NCBI RefSeq assembly: GCF_001559595.1
Contig: NZ_LNTY01000015.1
Location: 1-59,969, forward strand
Length of the DNA: 59,969 bases
Direction of reading: 5' to 3'
Source: Enterovibrio coralii
GTDB lineage: Bacteria; Pseudomonadota; Gammaproteobacteria; Enterobacterales; Vibrionaceae
Both the position numbers and the translations under genes were made by a program. The notes under the pieces were generated by a model. That model saw nothing but the letters and a program-made list of their open reading frames with translations. It was not told the DNA's origin and searched no databases. This document shows, piece after piece, positions 27,699 to 38,622 of the stretch; position 1 is the stretch's first letter; each line of letters starts with the position of its first letter.

Positions 27699-28679
27699 TT
27701 ACTTGTTTTTGTTGTCGACCATGACCGCCGCGAGAATCACCGTCGCTTTAGCAATCATTTGGTAGTAAGAGGACACATCAAGCAGGTTCAGAGCATTGTT
27801 CAGGAAGCCGATGATCAGTGCACCAATCAGGGTTCCCATGATGCGACCTTTACCACCCATTAGGCTGGTGCCGCCAAGTACAACGGCTGCAATCGCATCC
27901 AGTTCATAGCCCATGCCCGCAGTAGGCTGAGCAGAAGAAAGACGAGAGGTCACGATGATGCCCGCCAGTGCAGCCAACAGACCACAAATCGCGTAAGCAC
28001 CAATCTTCACTTTATCGACATCAATACCTGAAAGACGGGTTGCAGACTCATTGCCGCCCAATGCATAGATGTAACGACCAAAGCGGGTGTGATTCAGCAA
28101 GTACCAAACCGCGGCAAACACAATCACCATCAGCCATACAGGCACAGGAATCCCCAGCGCGTAGCCCGTACCGAACCAAGCAAAGGCATCAGCCGTGCCA
28201 GTGAAACCAGTAGAGATAGGACGGCCTTCGGTGTACACCATGGTGACACCACGAAGCAGCGTCATGGTGACCAAGGTCGCGATGAACGCCTGCACCTTGC
28301 CTTTGGCGATGATGATGCCGGAAATCGCACCCAATACCGCACCTGCGAACAATGCTGTCGGTACTGCCACTAGCACAGGCACTTCCATCGCAATCAGGGT
28401 TGCCGCGAATGCGCCACACAAAGCGAGGACAGAACCCACGCTCAAGTCGATACCCGCAGTCAAAATAACCAGCGTCATACCAACCGCGATAATGGCGTTA
28501 ATCGACGTCTGACGAAGGATGTTCAGGATGTTGTCGACGGTAAAGAAGTTAGGGTTTAAAAACGACACCACAACAATCAGGAACAAGAGTGCAATCAGCG
28601 ACTTTTGTTCAATCAACCATTCCTTGCTGAACAGCTTTTTGCCTTCTGCTTTTGATGGTGTTACTGCGTTACTATTCAT
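27699..28679 (-). CDS. rbsC: Ribose ABC transporter permease RbsC
   Basis: 326 residues with about eight to ten membrane segments. [19 protein letters not shown] and [20 protein letters not shown] (coupling region) are the hallmarks of the RbsC/branched-type sugar permeases. Its start overlaps the rbsA stop by 4 bp. Confidence 0.95.
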   Translation of the reverse strand: MNSNAVTPSKAEGKKLFSKEWLIEQKSLIALLFLIVVVSFLNPNFFTVDNILNILRQTSINAIIAVGMTLVILTAGIDLSVGSVLALCGAFAATLIAMEVPVLVAVPTALFAGAVLGAISGIIIAKGKVQAFIATLVTMTLLRGVTMVYTEGRPISTGFTGTADAFAWFGTGYALGIPVPVWLMVIVFAAVWYLLNHTRFGRYIYALGGNESATRLSGIDVDKVKIGAYAICGLLAALAGIIVTSRLSSAQPTAGMGYELDAIAAVVLGGTSLMGGKGRIMGTLIGALIIGFLNNALNLLDVSSYYQMIAKATVILAAVMVDNKNK

Positions 28680-30179
28680 GCTGCATCCTTCTTAACGTTT
28701 TTACCTACAGCGCAGGCCAGTAATGTTTCTTGATCGGCGTCTTTTGCATCGAATTCGCCAGTAATTCGGCCTTCATGCATCACCATGATGCGATCGCTCA
28801 TTCCCAGCACTTCTGGCATGTCAGAAGAAACCAAAATGATGCTCATGCCTTCCGCTTTGAATCGGTTGATCAGTTGGTAAATTTCTTTCTTTGCACCCAC
28901 GTCAACACCACGCGTTGGTTCGTCGAGGATCAGGACGCGCGGTTTGGTCATCAGCCCTTTTGCAATTGCCACTTTCTGCTGGTTACCGCCAGAAAGGTTG
29001 CCAATGAGCTGCTCGCGGGTTGGGGTTTTGATATTGAATAGATTGATGAAGTCATCAACGGCCATCACTTCATCCGCATGACGGATTTGCAGCCCTTTGC
29101 TGAGCTTGTCGAGAGAACAAATCGACATGTTCTCTTTGACTGACAGACCAAGGATCAGGCCATCGCCTTTACGGTCTTCAGAGATATACGCGATGCCGTT
29201 TAGCAAGCCATCTCGTGGATTAATTGGGTTAACCGCTTTGCCGTTCAGTACGATATCGCCACTTTCACGGGGTAACGCGCCGTAAATCACTTTCATCAGC
29301 TCAGTACGACCGGCACCCATCAAGCCTGACACGCCAAGGATTTCGCCGCGCTTTAGCGTAAAGCTCACGTCCTTAACACCAGAGCCAGACACGTTTTTCA
29401 CGTCAAGACAGATATCGCCATGCGTCACGGCAATGCGTGGGTATTGCTCCTCCAGCTTACGGCCCACCATCATTTCTATCAGGCGGTCTTCATCAATGTC
29501 TTTTACCTGACATTCACCAATGAACTTGCCATCGCGAAGCACGGTGATGTCATCACAAATGGTGAAGATTTCTTTTAGGCGGTGAGAGATATAAACGATG
29601 CCGCAACCTTCATCACGAAGCTCATTGATGACGTTGAACAGGGATTCAGTTTCAGTGTCCGTCAGCGCATCTGTCGGTTCATCCATGATGATGACCTTGG
29701 ATTCAAATGACAGTGCTTGGCAATTTCCACCATCTGCTGCTCACCCAAACTCAGTGAGCCCAATGGTGTTTTTGAACTGTGTTTCACATTCAGGCGCGCT
29801 AAAAGCTTATCGGCTTCAGCATACATTTTGTCCCAAAGCACGCGGCCAAAGGGGCCTGTAAACTCACGGCTAGGTAGATGTTTTCCGCAATGGTCAGTTC
29901 AGGGATCAGGTTCAGTTCCTGATGGATGATACTGATCCCCGCTTGCTGAGAATCGCGTGGGCCTTTGAATGCCGCTGGCTGTCCTTCGTAGTGAATCGAA
30001 CCGCCATCCAATGGATGAATGCCAGTCAGCACTTTCATCAAGGTGGATTTGCCCGCGCCGTTTTCACCCATCAAGGCCATGACGCGGCCTGGGTAAACAT
30101 TGAGACTGGCTTTATCGAGGGCTTTCACACCCGGAAACGCTTTTTCAATCTCATTGAGTTGTAATATTGCTTGAGTCAT
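28676..30179 (-). CDS. rbsA: Ribose ABC transporter ATPase RbsA, two frameshifts
   Basis: About 500 residues when read across two single-base deletions. The N-terminal ATPase has [19 protein letters not shown], then [21 protein letters not shown]. The frame breaks near 29872 (CTAGCCGTGAG, expected CTAGGCCGTGAG) and again near 29715 (GCCAAGCACTG, expected GCCAAGGCACTG). With one G restored at each place the sequence reads [10 protein letters not shown] and [24 protein letters not shown], as in E. coli. The second ATPase half is complete. Both losses are in GG doublets and look like sequencing errors. Confidence 0.9.
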
Positions 30180-30215
30180 AGGACTACCCTCGTCTCACTC
30201 AATCCGTAAATGCCG

Positions 30216-30633
30216 TTAAAAAACCACGCCCGCTTTGAAAATGACATTGGCGTAAGGGGTACATTCGCCCGTGCGAATCACGGCATGACTGTCGTGGGTG
30301 CGCACTTTGAAGTCTTCGTGGGAAACGTATTGGATTGAGATGGATTTGCCGCTGCGAACTTCTTCTTCGAGGATTTCTTGAATCAAGCTTCGTGGCACTC
30401 AGGCTTGCTGTTGCAAACTCTTCCGCCAACACAATGCCTTCGATTTGAGATTCAGAGAGTACGACACGCACCGTGTCGAGAAAGCTTGGAACGCCATGTG
30501 TCAACGCCAAGTCGATACGTTGTACATGTTGAGGAATTGGTAACCCCGCATCACAAATAACGTACTCGTCTGTGTGTCCAAGGGTAGAAACCAAATGCGC
30601 GATCTCTGAATTCAGTAGGGTATTTTTTTTCAT
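30216..30633 (-). CDS. rbsD: D-ribose pyranase RbsD, frameshifted twice
   Basis: About 139 residues when two one-base deletions are repaired. It starts [20 protein letters not shown] and includes the catalytic-region [21 protein letters not shown]. Near 30390-30410 the frame breaks twice; restoring one C and one T gives [17 protein letters not shown], which aligns with the E. coli HNPQLHETLL region. The end is [21 protein letters not shown] in the second frame. The enzyme interconverts beta-pyranose and furanose forms of ribose. It is the first gene of the operon. Confidence 0.9.
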
Positions 30634-30712
30634 TATTTAACCTTCTTACAGCGGCTAATTCTCGATGGCGTTTTTCGTTCACAACTCTTATGGGGTGAAT
30701 CGAACATACCAT

Positions 30713-30749
30713 CGAAACGTTTCGCTCATTCTTATCGAAACGTTTCGAT
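30713..30749. promoter_or_regulatory. Two RbsR operator boxes upstream of rbsD
   Basis: CGAAACGTTTCG at 30713-30724 and ATCGAAACGTTTCGAT at 30734-30749. They lie 80-116 bp upstream of the rbsD start, with centres 23 bp apart. They match the LacI-family/RbsR consensus with central CG. Confidence 0.85.
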
Positions 30750-30975
30750 GCGTCTTTACGAGAATACCGAACTCGTGATTTTGCTCTCGATTTGCAAGGA
30801 TCATTCGGCGCAAAACATGAACTGTTTCACTTAAATGAGCGAAGTGTCATTAGCAAAGAAAGGAAGTTGTGGCACAAAAAGCCCGTTAATTGAGGTAAGA
30901 CAGCACCAAGAGTGTTACGCTTGGTGTCATTACGGGTGTTCGTCGCCTAACGCCAAAAAGGCCTGAAAAAACAAT
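30750..30975. other. Intergenic region between rbs operators and next gene
   Basis: Non-coding. The only structure seen is a hairpin CACCAAG (30904-30910) / CTTGGTG (30920-30926) about 50 bp before the next start. No T run follows, so it could be an mRNA leader hairpin or a protein-binding dyad. Confidence 0.5.
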
Positions 30976-31416
30976 ATGCAAAACAACTTACAAGCCCAAG
31001 TCGTCTCCGGCCTTTATCCATTGACTGAAGAATGGTCACTTCACCTCCCTTCCGAATTTAACGTCACGATGGAAGACGAAGATTTGGTGATTTGGCATGA
31101 GGGATTCACCATCTGGTGTTCGGTATGGAGCATTGACCCAGAAGAATCCCCTGAGGAAGCGTTAGAATGGATCGTCGAAGAACGTGCAGACGATGCCTTC
31201 GATATCCAAAAAGGCGAAGACAAGGGTTTGGTTTTCTATCGCTACCGTCTGTTCGAAGAAACCAATGACTTTCGCGTTGCTTCGCTCTACAACTTCAGCT
31301 TCAGCCATTCCAGCTACGTGCAACTTGGCGTCTATTTCGATGATGAAGCCGCCTTTGAAACGGCGAAGTCCATCTGTCAAAGCCTCTCGTTTAAAAACGC
31401 CATGCTACTGCACTGA
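30976..31416 (+). CDS. Conserved hypothetical soluble protein
   Basis: 146 residues, acidic, apparently cytoplasmic. It has many aromatics (WSLHLPSEFNVTMEDEDLVIW, HEGFTIWCSVWSIDPEESPE, YRYRLFEETNDFRVASLYNF) and no signal peptide. It may adopt a mixed alpha-beta fold similar to small DUF proteins of Vibrio, but I do not recognise the family. No neighbour suggests a function. Confidence 0.72.
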   Translation: MQNNLQAQVVSGLYPLTEEWSLHLPSEFNVTMEDEDLVIWHEGFTIWCSVWSIDPEESPEEALEWIVEERADDAFDIQKGEDKGLVFYRYRLFEETNDFRVASLYNFSFSHSSYVQLGVYFDDEAAFETAKSICQSLSFKNAMLLH

Positions 31417-31830
31417 TGCGCGCCTATGTCGGTATCTGTGCCCTAACTGACGCATCCTGAATTTAACCTCACACCAAGAAGATTTAGGCACAGTGCCAAA
31501 CCCCACTAAATCAGTACCAGTCTCGTATTCACGACACACCTCAACCACTTAACCCCTTTAGGCTCTAGGAAAACCCTGTCTGGTTTTATTGCAAGACAGG
31601 GAACAAAAAGCATGTGTGCGTTCTACACGAACTGAGAAACAAAGTTCGGATAGTTGGGTTTCCAGTGAAGGATACGATCACCCTCCAAGAAGCTTGCCAT
31701 TTCTCTCTTCACCGAGACGGAATGACCCCTACGCGTGCCATTAGAGCCGCTTTCCCACCAACGATGAACATTCCATTGGACTCCACGGTTTAGCGGCCTT
31801 CAGTCAAAAGTGTAAACAGTCGGAGGTAAC
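31417..31830 (+). promoter_or_regulatory. Structured leader region upstream of the NhaC-type gene
   Basis: About 410 bp without a confident gene. It holds several dyads: CCCTGTCT/AGACAGGG (31574-31601), CGAACT/AGTTCG (31628-31648) and GCCGCT/AGCGGC (31746-31797). It also holds a 23-codon frame starting at 31722 (MTPTRAIRAAFPPTMNIPL...) with GAGACGGA upstream. This could be a cis-acting RNA leader of the antiporter. I see no match to the lysine riboswitch core known for some NhaC-family genes. The opposite strand also carries a start-less open frame (31623-31799). Confidence 0.4.
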
Positions 31831-33261
31831 ATGCAGACTGACATACCTGAAGGTGCCCGAGCACCCCATTTCTGGGAGGCGATAATCTCCCTACTTTCCC
31901 TCGTTGTAGGTATCAGTATTTCAATCGTTTTATACGGACTCGACCCTCAAGTTCCCATGATGCTCGGCGTTGTCGTCGCCAGTGTTGTCGCATTGCGCTG
32001 TGGATTTGCGTGGAAAGAGATCCAAGGCGGTATGGTTGCTGGTATTTATAACGCCCTCCCCGCGATGATCATCCTAATGATTGTGGGATCCTTAATCGGC
32101 GTTTGGATCCTCGCCGGTGTCGTACCCACACTGATTTTTTACGGCCTCAAAATTCTCGCCCCCGAAATCTTTCTCCCTGCCTGTGTCGTCATTTGTGCCA
32201 TCACCTCTTTGGCAACGGGAACAAGTTGGGGGACAACAGGGACAATCGGTGTCGCCTTGATGGGTGTAGGCGGCGGCTTGGGTTTCCCTCTCCCCATCGT
32301 TGCGGGTGCTGTGCTTTCTGGCGCGTACTTTGGTGACAAGATGTCACCGCTCTCCGACACCACCAATCTTGCGCCCGCCATGGCTGGGACAGATCTCTTC
32401 ACCCACATCAAACACATGTCCTACACCACCAGTGTCAGCATAGGGCTAACGTTAATCATAGAGATCGTCATAGGCCTTCAATACAGTGCTTCAAGCAGCA
32501 ACATCGAACGCATCAACACCATACTAACCACGCTAGAGAGTACCTTTTTCATTAACCCCGTTTTGCTCTTGCCGTTAGTGCTTGTGTTATTTGTCTCTTA
32601 CAAAAAAATGCCTGCGATTCCGGGAATTGCACTGGGTGTTATCGCGGGTGCTATTTGTGCGGCAGGGCTTCAAGGGGCGGATTACAACGCCATCGCAAAT
32701 GTCGCTTTTGGTGGATACACCTCAGGCACAGGCATTGAAGATGTTGACTCACTACTGTCTCGTGGTGGTATGGACTCGATGATGTACACCATCAGTTTGA
32801 TCATCGTGGCCATGATGTTTGGTGGCGTCATGGAGCGAACCAACCAACTCAAAGTCATCGCTGACAAGGTTTTGGCCGCCGCGAAATCCACCGGCTCTTT
32901 GATTGTATCGACGGTACTCACAGGGATTGGCGCAAACCTCATCTTGTGTGACCAATACATGGCAATTGTCATGAGTGCACGAAGCTACGCCGAAGCCTAC
33001 CGAGAGCGGGGACTGGCCCCAGAAAACCTCTCTCGTGCCGTGGAAGACTCCGCCACGGTGACGGCAAACCTGGTTCCTTGGAACTCTGGTGGTGCTTATC
33101 AAGCAGCCACACTGGGCGTCGCAACCCTCGCTTATCTGCCATTTAATTTCTTCTGTTGGCTCTCACCACTGGTCACCATCTTGTTTGGTGTCATGGGTTG
33201 GACCATTTGGAAAACCGGTGATGACGAGCCGCGCGAAGCGAGCGTCGAACGAAATCTTTAA
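31831..33261 (+). CDS. NhaC-family antiporter
   Basis: 476 residues with about 11-12 transmembrane segments. A strong CGGAGG precedes the ATG. The NhaC/ArsB-superfamily signature is clear: TSLATGTSWGTTGTIGVALMG, GAYFGDKMSPLSDTTNLAP and LILCDQYMAIVMSARSYAE. Family members exchange sodium for protons, and others take up amino acids or organic acids in antiport. The substrate cannot be decided here; it is unusual in having a long, structured leader, which suggests regulated expression. Confidence 0.9.
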   Translation: MQTDIPEGARAPHFWEAIISLLSLVVGISISIVLYGLDPQVPMMLGVVVASVVALRCGFAWKEIQGGMVAGIYNALPAMIILMIVGSLIGVWILAGVVPTLIFYGLKILAPEIFLPACVVICAITSLATGTSWGTTGTIGVALMGVGGGLGFPLPIVAGAVLSGAYFGDKMSPLSDTTNLAPAMAGTDLFTHIKHMSYTTSVSIGLTLIIEIVIGLQYSASSSNIERINTILTTLESTFFINPVLLLPLVLVLFVSYKKMPAIPGIALGVIAGAICAAGLQGADYNAIANVAFGGYTSGTGIEDVDSLLSRGGMDSMMYTISLIIVAMMFGGVMERTNQLKVIADKVLAAAKSTGSLIVSTVLTGIGANLILCDQYMAIVMSARSYAEAYRERGLAPENLSRAVEDSATVTANLVPWNSGGAYQAATLGVATLAYLPFNFFCWLSPLVTILFGVMGWTIWKTGDDEPREASVERNL

Positions 33262-33515
33262 ACTCCTTCCTAAAATCCCCGCGTTGGTTGTGAATGCAAC
33301 CAACGCTTTATTGACCCAAACAACCTGAATGTGCAGGATTCAACGCGCCTCTTCTGGTTGTTTGGATATATTCACTTTCTCTCATATTCGCATTGCTAAC
33401 CTATTGCGAAAGCTTTGTGAGAATTCCGAGAGGTTTTGTCGCTAGATTCTCCTTTATGTCGCCACGCTAACCATTTTGAGGTTGCTTGGCTCCGTTGACA
33501 CAAGGAGAGTAAATT

Positions 33516-35176
33516 GTGACCGTTTCGCTCAATTCCGTATTATTTCCTCCGTCACCTTCTGAGCAACCTTCCTCGCAAGGCTGCGTTTTCAATCTTGCGC
33601 CCTTGTCGGGACTTTCAACTGAAGACAGACGCAAGTTCGTGACATATGGTCGAGGTCGTTCAGAGACACCTGCATTCAGCACCTTGACGCAAGCATTCGA
33701 GTATCACGCTGAACGCTCTCCTCACGCCATCGCTGCCATGCATGGCAATCGTGCCATCTCCTATGGCGAATTGAATCAACAAGCAGAAAAGCTCGCAACC
33801 TTGCTGCTGAAAGTCGGAATAAAGCAGGGAGATTCGGTTGGCATCTTTCTCACTCGCTCAACACAGATGCTTGCGGGCATGTTGGCGTGTTTAAAGATTG
33901 GTGCGAACTATGTTCCTCAACACGCGGGCGTCGCACCCAGTGAGCAACTAGAGCACATTGTTGACGTGGCGAGAGTCAAAGTCATCTTTACCCTTTCTAA
34001 GCACAGAAAAGATCTCCCTAAATTTGAGGGTGTCGTGCTTTTAGAACTAGATACCTTGATGAAATCCTTTGAGTTCCGCTCATTGGCGATTGAAGGTAAG
34101 CGGACAACCAAACCCGATGATCTGAGCTTTATTCTTTTCACCTCAGGCACCACAGGCAAGCCAAACGGCGTTCAGGTAACTCATCGTAACGTGTGCAATA
34201 TTGTGCTGACTGCTCCGGGGAATCTCGGTGTCCGACCGGGCATGCGCGTCGCGCAAATTCTCAGCATCGCGTTTGATATGTCTGCATGGGAAATCTACGT
34301 TGCACTTTGCCATGGTGCGACATTGCTGATCCGTGACAGCGTCATTGAGCACACAGCCAGTAACGCCGATGTCATTATCGCTACACCGTCGGTGCTGGGG
34401 CAGATTGACCCTGATAAGTGTCACGATGTAAAAGTGGCTGCTGTTGCTGGTGAGCCCTGCCCTCGCCCATTGGCAGAAAAGTGGGCGGCGCAGTGTCGTT
34501 TTTATAACTCTTGTGGCCCGACTGAAACGACCATAATCAACACCGCAAAATGGTTTGAACCTGGCGGTGCGTTAACGATTGGCAAGCCGACGCCAAATAA
34601 CACCGTTATATCCTCAACGAGCGGTTCGAACCTTGTGAGATTGGCGAAGTCGGTGAAATGTGGGCAGGCGGTGATTGCGTGACCAAAGGCTATCTCGCCA
34701 ATGCTAACTTGAGCCAAGAAAGATACCGCCCCGATCCTTTCCTTGGGGACGGACATGTGATGTTCCGAACCCGTGATTTGGGACGCTGGACGGAAGACGG
34801 CGAGCTCGAACATTATGGCCGTACCGACGATCAGGTGAAGGTAAAAGGCTTTCGCGTTGAACTCGATTCAGTCTCCGCGGTATTGGAGTCCATGCAAACC
34901 TGCCGACTCGCCGTGACGCTGAAAGTCGACAACGAACACCTCGCTTCTTTTGTCGTTCCCGCAACCGTTGACGAACACGCTGCCATAAACCATGTCAGTG
35001 CTTCACTGCCCTACTATGCCGTGCCTGTCAGCGTGATGGCGTTTGACCAATTGCCACTAACACCACGCGGTAAGATTGACAAGAGAAAGCTGCTAGAGAT
35101 TTATCATCAAAGCCAAGAAAACGCTGAAACAGCTAGCCCTGACATTCATACCGGAAATAAGGGGCAAGCATCATGA
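33516..35176 (+). CDS. Carrier-less amino-acid adenylation (A-domain) enzyme, frameshifted near 34603
   Basis: About 550 residues from a GTG at 33516 with AAGGAGAG upstream. The core motifs of an NRPS A domain are in order: A3 FTSGTTGKPNGVQVTHRN, A4 IAFDMSAWEIY (with the Asp that contacts an amino group), A5 NSCGPTETTI, A6 GKPTPNN, A7 RTRDLGRW (family usually TGDL), A8 GRTDDQVKVKGFRVE and A10 LTPRGKIDKRKL. The frame breaks near 34603; one restored T gives TVYILNERFEPCEIGEVGEMW. There is no carrier or condensation domain. It overlaps the next gene by 4 bp. It probably forms an aminoacyl- or acyl-AMP; substrate unknown. Confidence 0.85.
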
Positions 35177-36509
35177 TGGCACCGTATTCCGAGGCAGAAC
35201 TGCCAGAAAAACAAAAGTTTCTTCAGCGCGTTTGGAAGAATCCTGCTCTGGAACACTATGTGCGTTTGGTGTTGTTGGTCTCGACCGTCAACCTCGGTTG
35301 GCTGATTTATGGGATAACCGAAGGAGACTGGTTCGCATCGTCAAACATCGACCTGACGGCACTCAGCAGCATGGTGATTGCCAACTTCTTTGTCGCCATC
35401 ATTGTTAGGCAACAATACACCATCAATTTGCTGTTTTGGTTGGCAACACGGGCTCCTGTCACTTGGCCACTCTCCATTCGCTGGCATTTGGGCAAGGTGT
35501 ATCACCATGGCGGACTGCACAGTGGCTGCGCCATAAACGGCACCTTGTGGTTCGCGTTGTTCACAGGTGGTTTGATCTACCAATACACGCATGCCGCTGC
35601 CACCATTTCGTCCACCAGCTTGGTCGCGACGATCGCCATCATCGTTTTGTTGATCGTGATGCTCGCAATGGCAATGCCTAACATTCGCAAGAAGTTTCAC
35701 AATGCCTTTGAAGCCACGCACCGATTTGCAGGCTGGTCAGTGCTGATTCTTTTCTGGGTGCAGACTGTTTCAATCGCACAAGACACACATCCAGAATTAG
35801 GAGCATGGTCGCTGTTTTCTGAGACACCTGCATTTTGCTTCTCTCAATCATGACCTTCAGCATCCTGCTTCCTTGGCTGAGATTACGCCGCGTGCCTGTG
35901 GAGATTAAGACACCGTCCAATCATGTCGCGCTACTGAAGTTTAACTATGGCGTCACGCCCTTCGCTGGCTCCTCGATGGCAATCAGCCGTTCACCTCTGA
36001 TGGAGTGGCATCACTTCGCCAACGTACCTTCGCCAACAGAGCCGGGATATAGATTAACGGTCTCTCGCGCTGGTGATTGGACAGGCCGTTTGATTGACGA
36101 CAAGCCTTCACATTTATGGGTGAAGGGCATTCCGACCGCAGGCGTTGCCAACATCGAAGTCTTGTTCAAACGCGTGGTTTATATCGCCACAGGCAGCGGT
36201 ATTGGTCCGTGCATACCTCATCTACTCGCCAAAAAGTTGCCCATGCTGCTGGTCTGGTCAACCCGAGACCCACGCAAAACCTATGGCGATGAACTGGTTG
36301 ATGAAATTCTAGAAGCACAACCAGATGCCTTGATTTGGGATACCGACAAAGATGGCAAACCTGACATGGTGCAATTGGCGTATGCCGCTTACAAAGCGTT
36401 TGATGCAGAAGCCGTAATTTGTATCTCCAACCAAAAACTCACTCGACAAGTCGTTTATGGCATGGAAAGTCGCGGTATTCCTGCCTTTGGCGCGATTTGG
36501 GATTCGTGA
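35173..36509 (+). CDS. TmpA/ferric-reductase-like membrane oxidoreductase, frameshifted near 35836
   Basis: About 445 residues. The N-terminal half has six hydrophobic segments, with histidines in WHLGKVYHHGGLHSG and KKFHNAFEATHRFAGW that could ligate haem as in ferric-reductase-type domains. The C-terminal half resembles an FNR-type nucleotide-binding module, with RVVYIATGSGIGPCIPHLL and LLVWSTRDPRKTYGDEL. The frame breaks near 35836 (T run); one restored T gives ETPAFLLLSIMTFSILLPW. It recalls the Aspergillus integral membrane protein TmpA and fungal A-domain fusions. It is coupled to the upstream adenylation gene and sits 12 bp before a crotonase. Confidence 0.72.
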
Positions 36510-36521
36510 AGGAGTAAGGAA

Positions 36522-37285
36522 ATGATGATTCAAACAGAAAAAACACAGGGCGTAGTGATTTTCCGTCTGCACAGACCCAACAAACGCAATGCGCTTTGTT
36601 CGGAATTGATGGTTGAACTCACCACAAAACTCAACGCCTACGACAACGACCCTGACGTGGGGTGCTTTGTTATCACTGGCTCAGAGCAGGTCTTCGCGGC
36701 GGGTGCCGACATCAGTGAAATGGCTGACATGTCTTATCAGGAAATGGTAGCGACTGATTACTTTTCTGGCTGGGAGGCATTAAGTCGCGTCAGAACACCG
36801 ATAATTGCTGCGGTAACGGGTTATGCGTTGGGCGGCGGCTGTGAGCTCGCATGATGTGCGACACCATCTTTGCCGCAGAATCCGCGCTATTCGGGCAACC
36901 AGAACTGACCATTGGTGTCATTCCGGGCATGGGTGGTTCTCAAAGGCTGACCCAATTGGTCGGAAAATCAAAGGCCATCGACATGATCCTGACGGGAAGG
37001 ATGATGGACGCGACAGAAGCAGAGCGAGCAGGTTTGGTGTCACGCGTGGTGCCAGACGAGCAACTGATGCAAGAAACCATTGAGGCTGCGAAAACCATAG
37101 CAAGCTACAGCAAACCAGCGGTTATCCTTGCCAAAGAGTGCGTTCTCAACGCTGAAAAGCTGTCCGTTGAAGATGGAGTTAGGTTTGAACGTCGCGCTTT
37201 TCATGGTTTGTTCGCAACCGAAGACCAGAAGGAAGGCATGCACGCGTTTATGGAGAAACGAAAACCCCATTTTACCGGACATTGA
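36522..37285 (+). CDS. Enoyl-CoA hydratase/isomerase (crotonase) family protein, frameshifted near 36852
   Basis: About 254 residues with GAAGGAGTAAGGAA before the ATG. Oxyanion-hole segments are AAGADISEMA and ALGGGCELA; the catalytic-Glu region includes FGQPELTIGVIPGMGGSQRL. The frame breaks near 36852 (GCATGATG); one restored base gives ELAMMCDTIFAAESA and continues to KRKPHFTGH. The sequence resembles ordinary short-chain enoyl-CoA hydratases. Its place as third gene of the operon suggests action on a CoA ester related to the adenylation product, or a recruited promiscuous fold. Confidence 0.88.
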
Positions 37286-37503
37286 ATGGTTAAATTTGAG
37301 AGGGAAACATTGCTTTCCCTCCCCTTTCCCCGCTGGATCCCGCGCTATTCCAGTAATTGCTAATTTGTTCCATCAAAGTGTCTAAATTTAGACAACTTAC
37401 TGCATAGCCTTTTCTTAAAATTACCCTTCTGCGCCGTCGCGCCCACCAAATATAAGCAGATAGAACCCGCTGTAAGCGCGTGATGAATGAAGGGATAACA
37501 AGA

Positions 37504-38622
37504 ATGAACGACGTCAATTCGCCCGCCGAGAACGAAGACAGCCAGCCACCTCAGGTTGAAGCAGCAAACAGCGCACGTCGTGTCACCTATTACCTCATTG
37601 CGGCGGCATTGGTACTTTGGCTCTACACCCTGTGGGCGGACAGATTCACGCCCATGACCAATCATGGTCGCATCAACGGTCAACTCATTCGAATCACACC
37701 TCAAGTATCAGGCCCAATATCGAACATCTCCGTGCTAAATAATGCCGAGGTGCGACAGGGCCAATCACTTTTAGACATTGAACCTCTGCCTTTTCAGCTG
37801 GAAGTCGATGCAGCCAAAGTCTCTTTGCAGCAGGCCGCACAGTCGGTAAAGTCTGATTCAGCCGCGATTGAAGCAGCCAAAGCCAACCAAGTAGCTGCGA
37901 GAGTTAAGCTGGTCAACGCGACGCAACATGCGCAAAGAAACAGAACTCTCGCGAGACGTAACGTCATCAGCAAAGCCACATTGGATGACAGTATCGCAGC
38001 ACAAAACAGTGCAAAAGCAGCACTGGCTCAAGCCACCGCAGATTTAGTGAAAGCTCAACAAGCTTTGGGGCCGAAAGGTGAAAACAACCCGCAGGTGAAA
38101 TCCGCGCTCAATCGGCTAGACCAAGCCCTGCTTAACCTCTCCTATACCAAACTCGATGCGCCCGCTTCTGGTGTTATCACCAACATGACCTTGGCGACAG
38201 GCGACTATGCCTCTCAAGGCAAGCCACTTCTCACCTACATCAACAACCATCACTTATGGTTGACCGCGATGGTGCGTGAAAGCTCGTTAGTGTATATCGA
38301 TAAAGGCACGGTGGTAAAAGTGGTGTTGGATGCTTATCCCGGCCAGATATTCCACGGAGAAGTGACCTCAATTGGCTGGGGAAGCAGTGGTAACGGCAAT
38401 TTGCAAATTGATGCGAACAACGGGCTGTTTGACTCTCCCAATGGCTTGCAACACGCACAGCGATTCCCTGTGAACATTCGCTTTTTCGACCTCCCTAAAG
38501 ACGTCAATCTAAGATACGGCGGTCGTGCAACCATCAGTTTCTATCCCGGTCAGGCTCCTCTAGGTGAAAGACTATTGGACGTGTGGACATGGGTCTGGAG
38601 CTACCTCAGCTATGTTTCATAG
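37504..38622 (+). CDS. HlyD/EmrA-type membrane fusion protein
   Basis: About 372 residues from MNDVNSPAENEDS; an ATG at 37480 is an alternative, but AAGGGA is better spaced for 37504. One N-terminal membrane anchor (RVTYYLIAAALVLWLYTLW) is followed by the lipoyl-like half motifs INGQLIRITPQVSGPISNI and LDAPASGVITNMTLATGDY, with a coiled-coil hairpin between them. It is the periplasmic adaptor for the DUF2955 protein whose start overlaps its end by 11 bp. Together they probably form an efflux pump of aromatic acids or related compounds. Confidence 0.9.
   Translation: MNDVNSPAENEDSQPPQVEAANSARRVTYYLIAAALVLWLYTLWADRFTPMTNHGRINGQLIRITPQVSGPISNISVLNNAEVRQGQSLLDIEPLPFQLEVDAAKVSLQQAAQSVKSDSAAIEAAKANQVAARVKLVNATQHAQRNRTLARRNVISKATLDDSIAAQNSAKAALAQATADLVKAQQALGPKGENNPQVKSALNRLDQALLNLSYTKLDAPASGVITNMTLATGDYASQGKPLLTYINNHHLWLTAMVRESSLVYIDKGTVVKVVLDAYPGQIFHGEVTSIGWGSSGNGNLQIDANNGLFDSPNGLQHAQRFPVNIRFFDLPKDVNLRYGGRATISFYPGQAPLGERLLDVWTWVWSYLSYVS

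Noticed and set aside
31417..31830. Lysine riboswitch before the NhaC-type gene
   Set aside because: I looked for the conserved lysine-element core, because some NhaC-family genes in gammaproteobacteria have one. The expected conserved blocks are not visible here.
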